DNA from: Taxillus chinensis
Taxonomy: Eukaryota; Streptophyta; Magnoliopsida; Santalales; Loranthaceae
Assembly: GCA_023512835.1 (NCBI GenBank)
Contig: CM042084.1
Coordinates: forward strand, 17,855,440-17,919,439
Reading direction: 5' to 3'
DNA: 64,000 nt
The stretch's first letter is position 1, and each line of letters begins with the position of its first letter. A program made the translations under genes and the position numbers. The notes beneath the pieces were generated by a model. The model was not told where the DNA came from. It saw nothing but the letters and a program-made list of their open reading frames with translations, and made no database searches. Positions 1 to 10,715 of this stretch are shown piece by piece.

Positions 1-2131
1 TATGCTGGTGTGCTTCTTTTACATCAGTTACTGCTTGCACGCTTGATCTGGATATAATGGTTTTTCCTTGGTTCTTCCTTATTCAACTAGCCAAAAGCTT
101 TGGCATTTGAGTCAAGCAAGCAATGGTATGTGGACCCATGTTTGCACCAGCATGCAGCAGGCTTGCCATATATAGGTATGGTGACTGAAGCACTCAACCA
201 AATACGACACAAGTTTTGTTTTTCAAGCTAGACATGGGCAACTCTGAAGTGATTGCTTACATGGATGTGATCTCTTGAATTCCTGTATTTTTATGGCATG
301 GACCTGGTTTCTGCATGTTTGCTCCCGAGGGTTTGCCATGAAACTGCCTTGGACCAGCATACAATTAAAATGTACATGCTTGCCTTTTCTGTTGCCTTGC
401 CCATATTCTCCAAATGTGCATAAAATGCCCAATACACATGCAAATATTATTTCTTGTCAATTAACTTTGCTGTGTTGGGAGATTTTGTTCCACGCATACC
501 ACGCGTTTAATTGGCTTTTCTGCTTGTTAGTAAGCTTGCCAACATCAAAGCATGCGAGATGAAAATAATATCCACCTAATGACATAATTTCCCAACCAAA
601 GAACTATATTGGACAAATTAAGAAGGCTATTGTGCGTCATAGAGCCCTGAAAAAGATATAAAATTAGCACACAAGCCAGGCCCCCAGTGGGACGCTGGCA
701 TCTCAGCTGCAACGCGAACCAACTGAACAACAGCTCCCTTCCAATCTCTCAAAACAACAGCAAACTGACCCACCTTAGGTGACCACTTCGTAAGGCAAGG
801 AAAGACTTTGGAGAAGCCATGTACAGAATGGATGTATTCAATCTCGTTTTTCAGCACATTCTACCCAGCAGTAGGCTGAGGAGGAACAATCCTTGGGTAA
901 AAAATTGCACTAATAAAACAACCAAAAGAACATTTTAATATGGTCAAATACATGATTTGAAAATTTTGGGTAAGTGCCCTCTCCATCCTTCCATTGAAGT
1001 CAAACTCAAATTTTACTTTCCACAGATTAGAAAAATCAATGCAAATTAGAATTCAAAAGGAAATGTTAGAGAATATAAGAACAGTAACAGCCCAGGAGAA
1101 GACAGACAAACAAGACCCAAGGGAAATTTTCTTAAACAAAATCCCCTCCAGAGACCACAGACATCCTTTCCTGTAGTAGATGCATTCTCCCATAGTGAAA
1201 ATAAAAACAAAGATACATAACTCACTCAAGCACATATGCTAACATTTTTTTAATCAGAAAAAAGAGAAGCACATATACTAACATGGAAGAGTAAAAAACC
1301 ACTAAGATTATATATAGCAAATGAAAAAATAACTGGGTGTTTAAACAAATGGAACATGCATTCAACATATTGCAAATACCAAGATATGAATGAGAAACCC
1401 ATATGCATATTCCATAAATGAATTTTTTTTAAAGACTACCTAGAAATAATCGAGGTGAAATTGAAAATACTTTACCATAGAAAACAAGGGTACCACCGCC
1501 CTAACATGTACAACCAGAAAGCAACAAGTATTTGCAGAACAAGAACCCTTGTTTTGCCAGGTTGACCAACTTATTGAGTTTTTTTGCCCATTATTTATTG
1601 GGGGGAAATCAGACAATTATGTCAGAAAATAAATTTATAAAAAATACATACAAGAAAAAATGATGAAACAAGGGACATAAAGAGAACAAACAAGATATAC
1701 TCTTAAAGAAGAGAGGCAGCCATCACACAAAAAAACAGAGCAGGGCTACGAAAACAAGGCATGGTGTGAAGAAAAGAGCACAGAACTATCTCTCACTCAG
1801 TTGAGAGTCTATTCACTGTTGGTCTAAAACAATGATGAAGCTCATCCCACCTTTTCGTGCAACACAGCTGTCACACAATAGCAATGGTTGCACAATTGCA
1901 AGGCAAATCCAACATAATGGTAATTGGCCCCCTGCCGTGATATTTTGTTATACTTTTTTCAAAATATCACACGGATGGACATGGACGGCTAGATAACAAA
2001 AACAAGACAAGACTGGATTGGAAAAAAAAAACACAATCACCAAAAAAGGCATCAATTTTGGATTGGAATGCGAACAAATAACAAGACTGGTAAACATTAC
2101 GATTCAGGTTTTGATAACAGACCGACTTGCG
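1..2131. repeat. Segmental duplication, copy A
   Basis: This stretch is nearly colinear with about 24670-26664 in the same orientation. Shared landmarks include the block at 1-60 against about 24677-24740, the segment around 700-870 against 25380-25550, and the end point at the motif GACCGACTTGC (about 2121-2131 against 26654-26664). Copy A carries about 130 extra bases near 1870-2045. The two copies flank the whole left RLP cluster. Apart from one exon-like frame at 627-860 I see no gene in it. Confidence 0.85.
627..860 (-). CDS. Unidentified exon-like frame, copy A
   Basis: On the minus strand an open frame follows a possible splice acceptor (GGGTAG) and runs about 77 codons to a stop. Its core reads WSPKVGQFAVVLRDWKGAVV and later AAEMPASHWGPG. 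The duplicate at 25304-25537 keeps the frame open, with most differences being substitutions. That preservation, and the Trp-rich composition, suggest a real or recently real coding exon. I do not recognise the family. No neighbouring exons could be assigned, so it may be an orphan exon carried by the duplication. Confidence 0.3.
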   Translation of the reverse strand, partial: NVLKNEIEYIHSVHGFSKVFPCLTKWSPKVGQFAVVLRDWKGAVVQLVRVAAEMPASHWGPGLCANFISFSGLYDAQ

Positions 2132-3128
2132 GCATATAAAGTTATGGCTATAAATACAAAAATGCTATTTGCAACCCGTGTTGTGTCCTCGCTACGCAAC
2201 CGATGTGACAATTGCCATGTCAGCAAAAACACTTAAAACTTAATGTGCAACGCACCAAGTCTGAGATAGAGAGAAAGAGCGCAGGGGAGGAAGGGAAGAG
2301 CCTCAAGCCATGAATCTGGACGTGAAGAGTCAGAAATATGGCATAAAATATGGTTTTGAAGGCCATAGAGAGCTTTTTTTGGCCGTACGCAAAGTTATGG
2401 CCGTTTAAGTTTTCATCGAAAATTATAGTCGACAGAATCCAGAAACCCATAGATCGGACCTTGGGAGAGGTGATCGAGGCGTGCTCGAGCCTCGCCTCGA
2501 GCAGAGGCTTGAGCATGAGCTGGAGCATATTTGCTCGAGCCCTACTCGAGGCATGCTCGAGCCTCGTCTTGAGCAGAGGCTCGAACATGCCTCGAGCAAA
2601 AATGCTCCAGCCCATGCTCGAATCTCTGCTTGAGGCGAGGCTTGAGCACGTCTCGAACAAGGGCTCGAGCGATGATTTGAAAGCACGTCAAATCGTGAAA
2701 AAAATATTGATGTGGCTTATTCCACATCAATCGGAGACGCGAAAGATGCCGCAAGAGTTGTACCTAGCACTACTCCTATAAATATAAACTTTCTTTTTTT
2801 TAGCATTACACTATACAATATTTGAATCAAATAGTACCGTTAGACGGTTGGGTACCAAAATTAGTACAATTAAAATAATAATCATAGTGGTACAGCTGTC
2901 AAGACAGTCAAATGTATTCATTCCCTGTCTTCGACGTCAAATGCTTAGTGTTCTTCAATCTGTCATGTCATTCTCGAGCTTAATTTAGCCTCCCCTTCTC
3001 TTGTTCTCCTTTCTTTTTAAATCGCCTACTTGAACTTGTTTCTGAATCTGGAGTTTTTGGGTGACATTTCGTTTCAGGATCGATTTTTTTTTCTTTCGAG
3101 TCTTCGGTTTGGTGAATTCAAAGCCTAG
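2132..3128. other. Intergenic, no gene seen
   Basis: No convincing coding frame. It holds the GCTCGAGC-rich block described separately (2465-2690), and otherwise mixed-composition DNA up to the TRIM array. The short open frames over 2220-2781 are by-products of the repeated CTCGAG motif on both strands. Confidence 0.6.
2465..2690. repeat. CTCGAG-rich tandem and quasi-palindromic repeat
   Basis: A 72-bp unit starting GAGGC(G/A)TGCTCGAGCCTCG occurs at 2476 and again at 2548, then decays into further GCTCGAGC and inverted CTTGAGC/GCTCGAA motifs to about 2690. Because the core GCTCGAGC is self-complementary, the block can fold on itself at several scales. The clustered motif resembles the interiors of small hAT-type elements such as the one at 49814-50193, but I found no terminal repeats here. 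Confidence 0.6.
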
Positions 3129-4708
3129 TGTCACGGGGTCAGATTTCCTGCGCCTCTCAACCCCTTGCGGCACTTAGCTTCTCTATCCACGGTCCGCTAA
3201 GTTTAGCCTTTGAGGGTTGAAGCGCACGTAGACTGGTTTCGCCCTGCCACTGGGCTCATCAGAGAACGGCTCCGGGTTCATTCGGCCTTGTGTAAGGATG
3301 GCCAAATCCCATCTTCAACGTCAAGTCCTCGACTAGCGGCGTGCTCCCCGCATTCAACCGGGTCGGCACGTCTGAACTCCGAAGGGGTTCCATCCGTTCT
3401 CCTCCACGAACTGCCTGGAACCTTCTCGCTGCGCACCATCTACGCTTCAACCAACCCCTCTCCTTTACGTAGCACGAATCCATTCCTGAATCGTGCCACT
3501 AAGAAACGTCCCGCCAGCACCACGCTGCTCGGGTCGTGACATTCTCCTCCACCCAATCCTCGCAACGTCCTCGTTGCGCTTGTCGACATCGCTTCCCCGC
3601 AGGCGATGGCATCGTTACCTCGACGCCCTCCCACTCGCCCAATGTCAACAGGATAGGAGGCTTCCAAGATCGCTCCGACGCGCTCCTTCGTACTCCCTTG
3701 CCCAACTCTGTATCACACTCTAGGATACTCCAACTCTATGGACGCGAGACGTGCAAGACACTATCGGTCGACTCACCTCTGTGAGCTCCCACCTTGGGAT
3801 CACGCTACTCGCGAGAGTGCTCGGCGAGTCTTCGGGATACGGCCGGTTCGGCTCGATACCACTTGTCACGGGGTCAGATTTCTGCGCCTCTCAACCCCTC
3901 TCCTTTACGTAGCACGAATCCATTCCCGAATCGTGCCACTAAGAAACGTCCCGCCAGACCACGCCGCTCGGGTCGTGACATTCTCCTCCACCCAATCCTC
4001 GCAACGTCCTCGTTGCGCTTGTCGACATCGTTTCCCCGCAGCGATGGCATCGTTACCTCGACGCCCTCCCACCTCGCCTAATGTCAACAGGATAGAGGCT
4101 TCCAAGATCGCTCCGACGCGCTCCTTCGTACTCCCTTGCCCAACTCTGTATCACACTCTAGGATACTCCAACTCTATGGACGCGAGACGTGCAAGACACT
4201 ATCGGTCGACTCACCTCCGTGAGCTCCCACCTTGGGATCACGCTACTCGCGAGAGTGCTCGGCGAGTCTTCAGGATCGGGCCTGGTTCGGCTCGATATCA
4301 CTTGTCACAGGTCGATTTCTGCGCCTTCAACCCCTTGCGGCACTTAGCTTCTCTATCCACGGTCCGCTAAGTTTAGCCTTTGAGGGTTGAAGCGCACGTA
4401 GACCGAGTTCGCCCTGCACTGGGCTCATCAGAGAACGGCTCCGATTCTCGACCAGTTTGTAAGGATGGCCAAATCCCTTCTTCAACGTCAAGTCCTCGAT
4501 TAGCGGCGTGCTCCCCGCATTCAACCGGGTCGGCACGTCCGAACTCCGAAGGGGTTCCATCCGTTCTCCTCCACGAACTGCCTGGAACCTTCTCGCTGCG
4601 CACCATCTACGCTTCAACCAACCCCTCTCCTTTACGTAGCACGAATCCATTCCTGAATCGTGCCACTAAGAAACGTCCTGCCAGCACCACGCTGCTCGGG
4701 TCGTGACA
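3129..4708 (-). mobile_element. TRIM retrotransposon, tandem LTR-int-LTR-int-LTR array
   Basis: Three LTR copies lie at 3129-3541, 3864-3980 (internally deleted) and 4303-4708, separated by two internal regions of 322 bp each (3542-3863 and 3981-4302). Each LTR runs TGTCAC...GTGACA. Read on the minus strand, the base after each downstream LTR end is followed by AGTGGTATCGAGCC (TGATATCGAGCC in the other copy), close to the primer-binding site for initiator Met-tRNA. The purine tract GGGTGGAGGAGAA abuts the next LTR start. No protein-coding capacity is expected or seen. CTAG flanks both outer ends, a likely target-site duplication. The array is much more GC-rich than its surroundings. Open frames within it are spurious. 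Confidence 0.88.
3842..3863 (-). other. TRIM primer-binding site
   Basis: Immediately next to the middle LTR, the minus strand reads AGTGGTATCGAGCCGAACC. It differs from the usual Met-tRNA primer site (TGGTATCAGAGCC) by one missing base. A second, slightly altered copy (TGATATCGAGCC) precedes the third LTR at about 4284-4302. This fixes the element's orientation as minus. Confidence 0.75.
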
Positions 4709-4818
4709 CTAGGGTTCTTGGTGGTATCTCATGCTCTAGTATCTCTAACTTCACTAATAAGTGTTGTTACACTTTTCAGGCCCTGAAATTATCCTAAAAG
4801 TGTTGTTACACTTTTCAG

Positions 4819-5027
4819 CCCCATGAAATTATCCTTATTGAAAGATCTGGTAATAATTCGAGTAATTATTTATATATTTCTCATTCTTTACATGTTTCAT
4901 GTATTTGCAGGCTAATTCTGAAGGCACTGCTGCAAAGCAGATCCAGCAGCTTTTGCTCCCAAGGTCATGCCGAAAGAAATTCGACAGTAGCCACCGGGAA
5001 GGGCTTGAGGGCCCAATTTATTGGTGA
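4819..5027 (+). pseudogene. Two-exon 3' remnant of an unidentified gene
   Basis: After an acceptor CTTTTCAG, a short exon (4819-4849) reads MKLSLLKDL and ends at a GT donor. A second exon (4911-5027) follows the acceptor ATTTGCAG and reads ANSEGTAAKQIQQLLL through SCRKKFDSSHREGL to a stop, 38 residues. The phases agree (phase 0). A partial copy of the first exon and its acceptor lies at about 4761-4800 as a direct repeat. The start of the gene is not visible; the TRIM array sits directly upstream and may have cut it off. I do not recognise the family. Confidence 0.4.
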
Positions 5028-5747
5028 TTCTATTTTAAATAATTCATAAAGATAATAATTCTTTTAAGAAAAAGGAAGCAAAATAAGTCTTAATTAGTTG
5101 TACCAATTTCATTTTTCTGGCTAATTCTGTTTTTGATTGTAGAAAAACAACTATACTGGGAGCTCTATAGGCTGCTGTTCTTTTGTGCATAAGTGTAATT
5201 AGTCCGGCCAGAGCTCAAACGGCTGTTCTCTGTGTGACTGTGTCCTCGTGTTTACATTACAAGCAAGTCATGTATGAATTAGCCTTGGTGGATACTACTC
5301 CATGTCATGTACATGAATGCTATTTCTTTTTTTCATTTACGGATGTATATATATATATATTCATCGTGGATGAAACTCGGGAATGACATAAGAGGGAAGA
5401 ACTTTTCCTGCAGAATTTTTTGGAAAAACTACAGTTGAGAGAAACCATGTTGGGTTGTCATCTTGATCTGATTGGATTGCCAACCTCAGTTTGGTTGTCA
5501 TCTGGATCTGATCACGAGTGCCGGTTTGTTCTCATCTATGATTAGTGTGGCCATCGTTTCTCAAAATTTCTCAATGAAATCCCATTTAATACAATGAGGT
5601 GTGGGTATCACGATCGAGTACATTGTATTTATGAAGATGAGCGATTTTCACACCCGTATTTATGAAGATGAGCGATTTAAATGTATCATGACACGCCCAC
5701 GGTTAAATTCTTTCGATGATTTTGTCTTTGTTTATTTGTTTTTGTTT

Positions 5748-6057
5748 TTACTTCCGTCACACGCAACAGGCGCTTTTGTTTTTGTACGTCGAGCCTCTAT
5801 TCTAAGTTCTAACACGATGATGACATTTTAACTGGGCAGGGAAAGGAAACGTATGGAAATTGGAGACTTCACATTCCGGGAGCCTTCCTTTGCATCAAGT
5901 ATTTGTTTTGACACCTATTATTTTCAGACCCACAACAATAGATGGGTGCAAAAAAACGTGGTTGACCTACAGATGGGCAGAGACGGACGAGTCACCTCCT
6001 CCTCACGCTATGTAAATGCAGTTTTGTGTAGAATGAGCGTTCTTCTGTTCCCATTTT
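5748..6057 (+). repeat. Left arm of a 5.6-kb-spaced inverted repeat around RLP1
   Basis: This segment, read forward, matches the reverse complement of about 11387-11765. Shared stretches include GGAAAGGAAACGTATGGAAAT, CATTCCGGGAGCCTTCCTT and ATGTAAATGCAGTTTTGTGT. The right arm is a normal part of the DNA upstream of RLP1, and a shorter piece sits upstream of RLP3 (about 23896-23980). The left arm is therefore the displaced, inverted copy. It lacks about 66 bases found in the right arm. Confidence 0.8.
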
Positions 6058-6469
6058 TCATTATTTACTCGTTTCTTCGACCTTTGGGCCTTTCATAGCT
6101 CGGACACAGATTTAGCGTCATTACACATTTAATTTATCCCCCCAACAAGCAATGGCTTCAAAGGCAAGCTGATTTCCAAAGCTATAATGTTATTAGTAAG
6201 CTTAAACTAAAAATGTAGCATATGCTGAACTAGCCTACTTAGGACTATACCCAATTTTTTGTTAGCAAAGCAAATATATTTATTCACGAAAAATAAATTT
6301 TATTTAGAGAAAAAATTATCTTCTTGAATTTTTCTTTCGTTGTTCAGTTATCCTATGAATTTTTTAAGACTTTTTTCTTTAAATATTTTGAAAATAATTT
6401 TTAGAATAATAAAGAGAAGTATTGTAGAAAGGTATGAAAAAAATGTCTTTATTACTTTAAATACAAAAT

Positions 6470-7330
6470 TATTTTTCATAAAAATATAATAATATTTTTG
6501 ATTGAACAAGAATTAGTTTTTTGCCGATTATTTTTCTAATTTTATTGAAATTCAGACAATGAAGAAATTATTTTTCGAAAACTCATAGTGCTTATGAGAG
6601 GTACAAAAGCTAGGGGAGAAAACTTATGAAGTAACATTTGGTTGAAAGAAGTTCCGTGGAATAGAATGAGTAATTTGTCTAATTTTAACATTTGGGTAGA
6701 AAAAACAAAAAAGGTTTTTTTTTTCCTAAAATTGATTTCCGCTCAAAATACTTTTTTATGTACAGTGATACTTAAATTTATGTGTATATTTTATAAAATC
6801 ACAAGCTATGTAATTTGTAAACATTATAAAATTAATCTAAATAATTAAAATATATATACGTATGAATATAATCTGACAACAAATATTTTAAAAGTCAAAC
6901 GCATATGTTAAAAACACATTTATCAAATAAAATATGATTATATCCATATATTCGAATTTAAAAAATAAAAAATATTAAATCAAATTTAAACTCTACTATA
7001 TGTTTGTTGGACCCAGCCACAAGGTGGCGATGCTGCTGCTCTATCTCGCAACAAAACGTGAAAGAGAAAAAGGCGATCTTGTTTTACTTCAAGTATATGT
7101 TTGCATTCTTCGACATTTATTTTTGAAAAAATAAACAAAACGAAAAAAAAGGTGTTCGAATAATGAAAATAAATTGGAAGACGTGATTTCTGGGAGCAAT
7201 TCCTTAAAAAAAGGCTTTTAAGCATTGAAGTCGAGTGCTCAGTGAAATGAATTATGAATGTCAAATTGAATCTAAATATAATAAAATGGCTATGAGACTT
7301 GCTAATTTCTTTATAACAGTAATAATATAA
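6470..7330. repeat. RLP 3'-flank repeat, copy 1
   Basis: This AT-rich DNA matches about 18900-19620 in the same orientation. An example is the stretch around 7005-7050 (CCCAGCCACAAGGTGGCGATG), which recurs at about 19345-19390. Both copies lie on the 3' side of a minus-strand RLP gene, so this is part of the tandem duplication unit. Frames such as 6986-7264 fall inside it and are not conserved as coding sequence. Confidence 0.75.
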
Positions 7331-7462
7331 GTTTAGGCAAAAATGAATTATTCATATCAATGATCATGTACTACTTTTATCATTGCATATATATAATAGA
7401 CAAACTTGAACAAATACAAAATATTGATTTTGATCTTAGAATGTAAATTTAGGGTTACATTG

Positions 7463-10400
7463 TTATTTGGAAATAAAAATGCTTAAGTAATAGTTGTTCA
7501 GAATGATCCTTTCAAGTGATTCAAAATATGTATCTCTCCAAGACTTTTTAAAGAACAAAGGAGCACACACAAACCAAAATCCAATAACGAAACCAATGAC
7601 AATGTTCATGCCCATGTCTAACCATTCCACTTCCACTCCTTCCATTCTATTTCCTTGTTCAATTTCATCTTCCATTGATGCATCACTACAAATGTCATTT
7701 AATGGAAGCCCACAAAGTTGATTTCCAGAAAAACTAGAAACATTTAAGCTTTGAAGTTGGGTACTTAATGGAATCTTTCCCTTTAAGTTATTATTAGATA
7801 CCTTGAAATGATGTAAGGATGTTAAATCAGATATGCTTAAAGGAATCCCACCAAATAACTGATTTGAGGAAAAATCAATACATTCTATCAATTTCATTGC
7901 TCCCAATGTCTCTGGAATTGGACCAGTCAAATGATTATAGGACAGATTTAAAGATCGTAGGGTTACGAGATTTGTTAATTCTGGTGGAATCTCTCCGGAC
8001 AACAAATTATTTGAAAGATCCATAGATGTCACCAAACCAAGAATTGTATTATATTCATATGTTCTATCCTTCATTGCAATAAATGCATGGTCCAAAACAA
8101 AATCCCCAATAGCACCCCCCCTCAAAAGCGGAGAGTCCTTAAAAAAATTCTGAATCTCACTTGAATTGTGATCAATGGTCATGCCAGTAAAGTTATTGAC
8201 ACATGTAGGAATGCTTCCGGAAAGATTGTTATGAGCAAGGTCTAGTACTTGAAGAGATGTCAGGGCACATAGTTGTCGGGGAATTTTTCCACAAAATCGG
8301 TTTGAGCGTAAGATAAGAAATTTCATGGCAATAAATCTTTCCCCCATCCAAGAAGGTATCCTCCCCCAAAAATCATTTCCCGTAAGATCCATGACAACTA
8401 GAGATTTACAATTACTCAAAGAAGTGGGCAATTCTCCTCGGAAGTGATTGTTGCGCAGGTATAATGAGTGTAGATAAGCTAAAGATTGGATGGAGCTTGG
8501 AATTTGACCCGTGAACTCATTGTATTCAAAATTTATGAAGGCCAATGATCTCCAGTTCATCCAACAATCAGAAATTTTCCCTAACATATTGTTTTTTCCA
8601 AGATCGAGAAGCTCCAAACGGTTACGCTCAATTGGTTTGTGGCAAAGGAAGTGGGAAATGGATCCAGAAAATTGATTATTAGATAAATGTAGTCTCACAA
8701 CACGGGGTGATATGGGGGGTAACGGGCCACTAAGTCGATTGGAACCAAGGTCAATGACTGTACCGACTGGGACAATAGACTGCACAAATTTAGTGATACC
8801 TCCACGGATTTGATTGTGAGAGAGATTATAGTAATTGCAATTGGGAGAAGACGTTTGAAACCAGCCGGGGATGGTGCTTGATATTCCTACACCAGACAAC
8901 CGTAACAACTGTAAGTGCTTTTGTGATTGAAGCCACTGGGGAAATCGAGGGCCAATCTGCCATGAATCTAGATCCAGATATTCAAGTTGAAAAGGAGGAA
9001 CCCATTTGGGACCTACTTTTAAACTCAGCTTGTTTCTTGATGCGGAGAAATATTGGAGTTTGGTGAGGTTGGAAAAGTGAGCTTGCGTGACATCTCCCAT
9101 CAATTGGTTGTCAAAAATAGACAGGTTCCGAAGTCTAGTGAGCTGTCCGAGTGATTCTGGAAGAGTTCTGTCAAGTTGATTGTCTTCAAGAAATAAGGAT
9201 TCCAGTGATGACAATTTTCCAATGGACTCTGGGATGGGACCATGCAATGAATTTGAAGAAAGGTATAGGGTGGCCAAGTTATTAAATTGGGCGAGGTTAT
9301 CAACAAGGTTACCAAATTTGCCAGTAAGCTGAGTTTCTTCCATATCCAAGTATACCAAGTCAGCGCAACCGGATAAACTCATGAAAGCTTCAAAGCCCTC
9401 CCGGCCTAATTTTATCCGTGACAATCGAAGTTCCCTCATGCTGCAAAGATTTCCCAAAGATTTAATCAGCACGTGCCCTACTCCTTCAAGCTTGGAATTG
9501 TAGCTTAGGTCGAGACTGGAGAGGGCAGTCATGTTTCCGATGCCTTCGGGAATGACGCCCTCCAGCCAATTCCATCTAAGTTGGAGGACTTGGAGTTTAT
9601 GAAGATCAAATAGGCATTCGGGAATGCTTGAATCGAAACAGTTCACGGACAGATCAAGGGTAGTAAGACCAGTTAAGTTGGCAAGGCCCATTGGGATTGG
9701 ACCAGATAAGCCGTTCCAAGAAAGATCGAGTACGGAAAGATGCGAAAAGTTAAGGGCGAGTGTGGTGGGAATTGTGATAGCACTACTCATAACGCATAAT
9801 GACAGGTGCAGTTGTTTTAAGGAGGGGAGCGTGTTGGTCGCCTGCAACCAATCCATTGCCTCGCTCAGATTTACATAACTCAAATCCAGGTATTGGAGTT
9901 TAGACAAACCTGTAACCCACCCGAGACTATCGCTCCTTAATTTAGATTTAGAGGAATAATAGTTACCTCCGAGATCCAGTGAATGCAAATTGGAGAGATT
10001 TCCAAGCTGTTGAGGAATCTTTCCCCAGAACCCCCCGTCAGAGAGGTTGAGGTATGCCAAGCTATGAAGTGAACCCAAGAAACGGGGGATTGGAATCCCT
10101 TGGAAGTCATTGGAGCTGAGATCCAAATGGGTGAGGCGCTTTAAATCCAGGAGAGAAGGACTGAGTTTACCTCCCAACTTTACCTTCTCTGTTTCGCAAC
10201 CAATAATAGAACAGCCGAGGCGGAGCTGAAAAACGTGGCCAGTGGAATTGTGGCAGACAACGCCACGCCAATGGCAGCAGTCTGCGCCATCGCCATCCTC
10301 CACCCAGGAGGAGAGTCTGTTGGAGGGATCGGTGAGGCCTCGCTTGAAACTCAACAGGGCTTCCCTCTCCTTGGGACTGCACAGCCCATCAACAGACACC

Positions 10401-10525
10401 GGCATTAAAATGGGGCACGCAGTCATTAAAAAAATGACCCAGAAAATGAGGCTGCCACCACCACAACTCCCAAGGCCAAGGCCAATGGCAATGCCATGGC
10501 TGGTGGTCGTGGGTTTGCTCCTCAT
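7463..10525 (-). CDS. LRR receptor-like protein, EIX/Cf type (RLP1), intact
   Basis: A single-exon frame of 1020 residues. A hydrophobic signal segment lies at about 24-45. The LRR N-terminal cap follows (about 48-108; LCSPKEREALLSFKRG, then a CC pair near 83-84 and Cys 91). Plant-type extracellular LRRs fill most of the rest. They are interrupted by the non-LRR island (HNSSEIQNFF to EYNTILGL) before the last repeats (SLSNNLLSGEIP-type). A membrane helix at about 973-992 contains GFVIG, a GxxxG motif as in RLPs that pair with SOBIR1. The cytoplasmic tail is about 28 residues (KKSWRDTYF...), and there is no kinase. The start ATG-AGG is shared with every other RLP here. The family senses microbial or damage ligands at the plasma membrane; the ligand is unknown. 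It is the only intact gene of the left cluster. Confidence 0.93.
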   Translation of the reverse strand: MRSKPTTTSHGIAIGLGLGSCGGGSLIFWVIFLMTACPILMPVSVDGLCSPKEREALLSFKRGLTDPSNRLSSWVEDGDGADCCHWRGVVCHNSTGHVFQLRLGCSIIGCETEKVKLGGKLSPSLLDLKRLTHLDLSSNDFQGIPIPRFLGSLHSLAYLNLSDGGFWGKIPQQLGNLSNLHSLDLGGNYYSSKSKLRSDSLGWVTGLSKLQYLDLSYVNLSEAMDWLQATNTLPSLKQLHLSLCVMSSAITIPTTLALNFSHLSVLDLSWNGLSGPIPMGLANLTGLTTLDLSVNCFDSSIPECLFDLHKLQVLQLRWNWLEGVIPEGIGNMTALSSLDLSYNSKLEGVGHVLIKSLGNLCSMRELRLSRIKLGREGFEAFMSLSGCADLVYLDMEETQLTGKFGNLVDNLAQFNNLATLYLSSNSLHGPIPESIGKLSSLESLFLEDNQLDRTLPESLGQLTRLRNLSIFDNQLMGDVTQAHFSNLTKLQYFSASRNKLSLKVGPKWVPPFQLEYLDLDSWQIGPRFPQWLQSQKHLQLLRLSGVGISSTIPGWFQTSSPNCNYYNLSHNQIRGGITKFVQSIVPVGTVIDLGSNRLSGPLPPISPRVVRLHLSNNQFSGSISHFLCHKPIERNRLELLDLGKNNMLGKISDCWMNWRSLAFINFEYNEFTGQIPSSIQSLAYLHSLYLRNNHFRGELPTSLSNCKSLVVMDLTGNDFWGRIPSWMGERFIAMKFLILRSNRFCGKIPRQLCALTSLQVLDLAHNNLSGSIPTCVNNFTGMTIDHNSSEIQNFFKDSPLLRGGAIGDFVLDHAFIAMKDRTYEYNTILGLVTSMDLSNNLLSGEIPPELTNLVTLRSLNLSYNHLTGPIPETLGAMKLIECIDFSSNQLFGGIPLSISDLTSLHHFKVSNNNLKGKIPLSTQLQSLNVSSFSGNQLCGLPLNDICSDASMEDEIEQGNRMEGVEVEWLDMGMNIVIGFVIGFWFVCAPLFFKKSWRDTYFESLERIILNNYYLSIFISK

Positions 10526-10612
10526 GATTTCAAGCGTGCACGAGAGATTTTATCAATGTAAAAACTGCTTGTTTATGGGAATGGGATGGATACAAGCTAC
10601 AAATGGGCGTCC

Positions 10613-10622
10613 TTATTTATAG
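10613..10622 (-). promoter_or_regulatory. TATA box of RLP1
   Basis: The minus strand reads CTATAAATAA about 90 bases upstream of the ATG at 10525. Closely similar boxes occupy the same relative position upstream of RLP3, RLP4 and RLP5. Confidence 0.7.
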
Positions 10623-10665
10623 CCCCGCAGGCGGTGATCGTCCTTATTTTATAATAATTTTCGAA

Positions 10666-10715
10666 ATGCCTTGGTGGAAACGGCAGCACAATGTCTTCGT
10701 GGATACGGCGAAGAT
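10666..10715 (-). promoter_or_regulatory. RLP upstream 25-bp repeat, two units
   Basis: Two adjacent 25-bp units, ATGCCTTGGTGGAAACGGCA.. and the degenerate ATGTCTTCGTGGATACGGCG.., lie just upstream of the TATA box. The same motif occurs three times before RLP3 and twice before RLP2. It occurs in the inverse reading frame of the gene strand before RLP4 and RLP5, next to a shared GAGCCAAACGTATCT. Conservation across paralogues suggests a regulatory role, but this is inference. Confidence 0.55.

Larger units (their letters stand above)
5028..7462. other. AT-rich intergenic region downstream of RLP1
   Basis: No gene seen. Contents: a short TA run near 5346-5360; a direct repeat of GTTGTCATCT(T/G)GATCTGAT near 5455-5515; the left arm of a long inverted repeat (5748-6057); and from about 6470 a block shared with 18900-19620, the matching 3' side of RLP3. 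That sharing shows the RLP duplication unit included downstream DNA. Confidence 0.6.

Noticed and set aside
3738..4370. 210-codon plus-strand frame in the TRIM array
   Set aside because: It runs through LTR and internal repeats of a non-coding element; GC-rich repeats give few stops.
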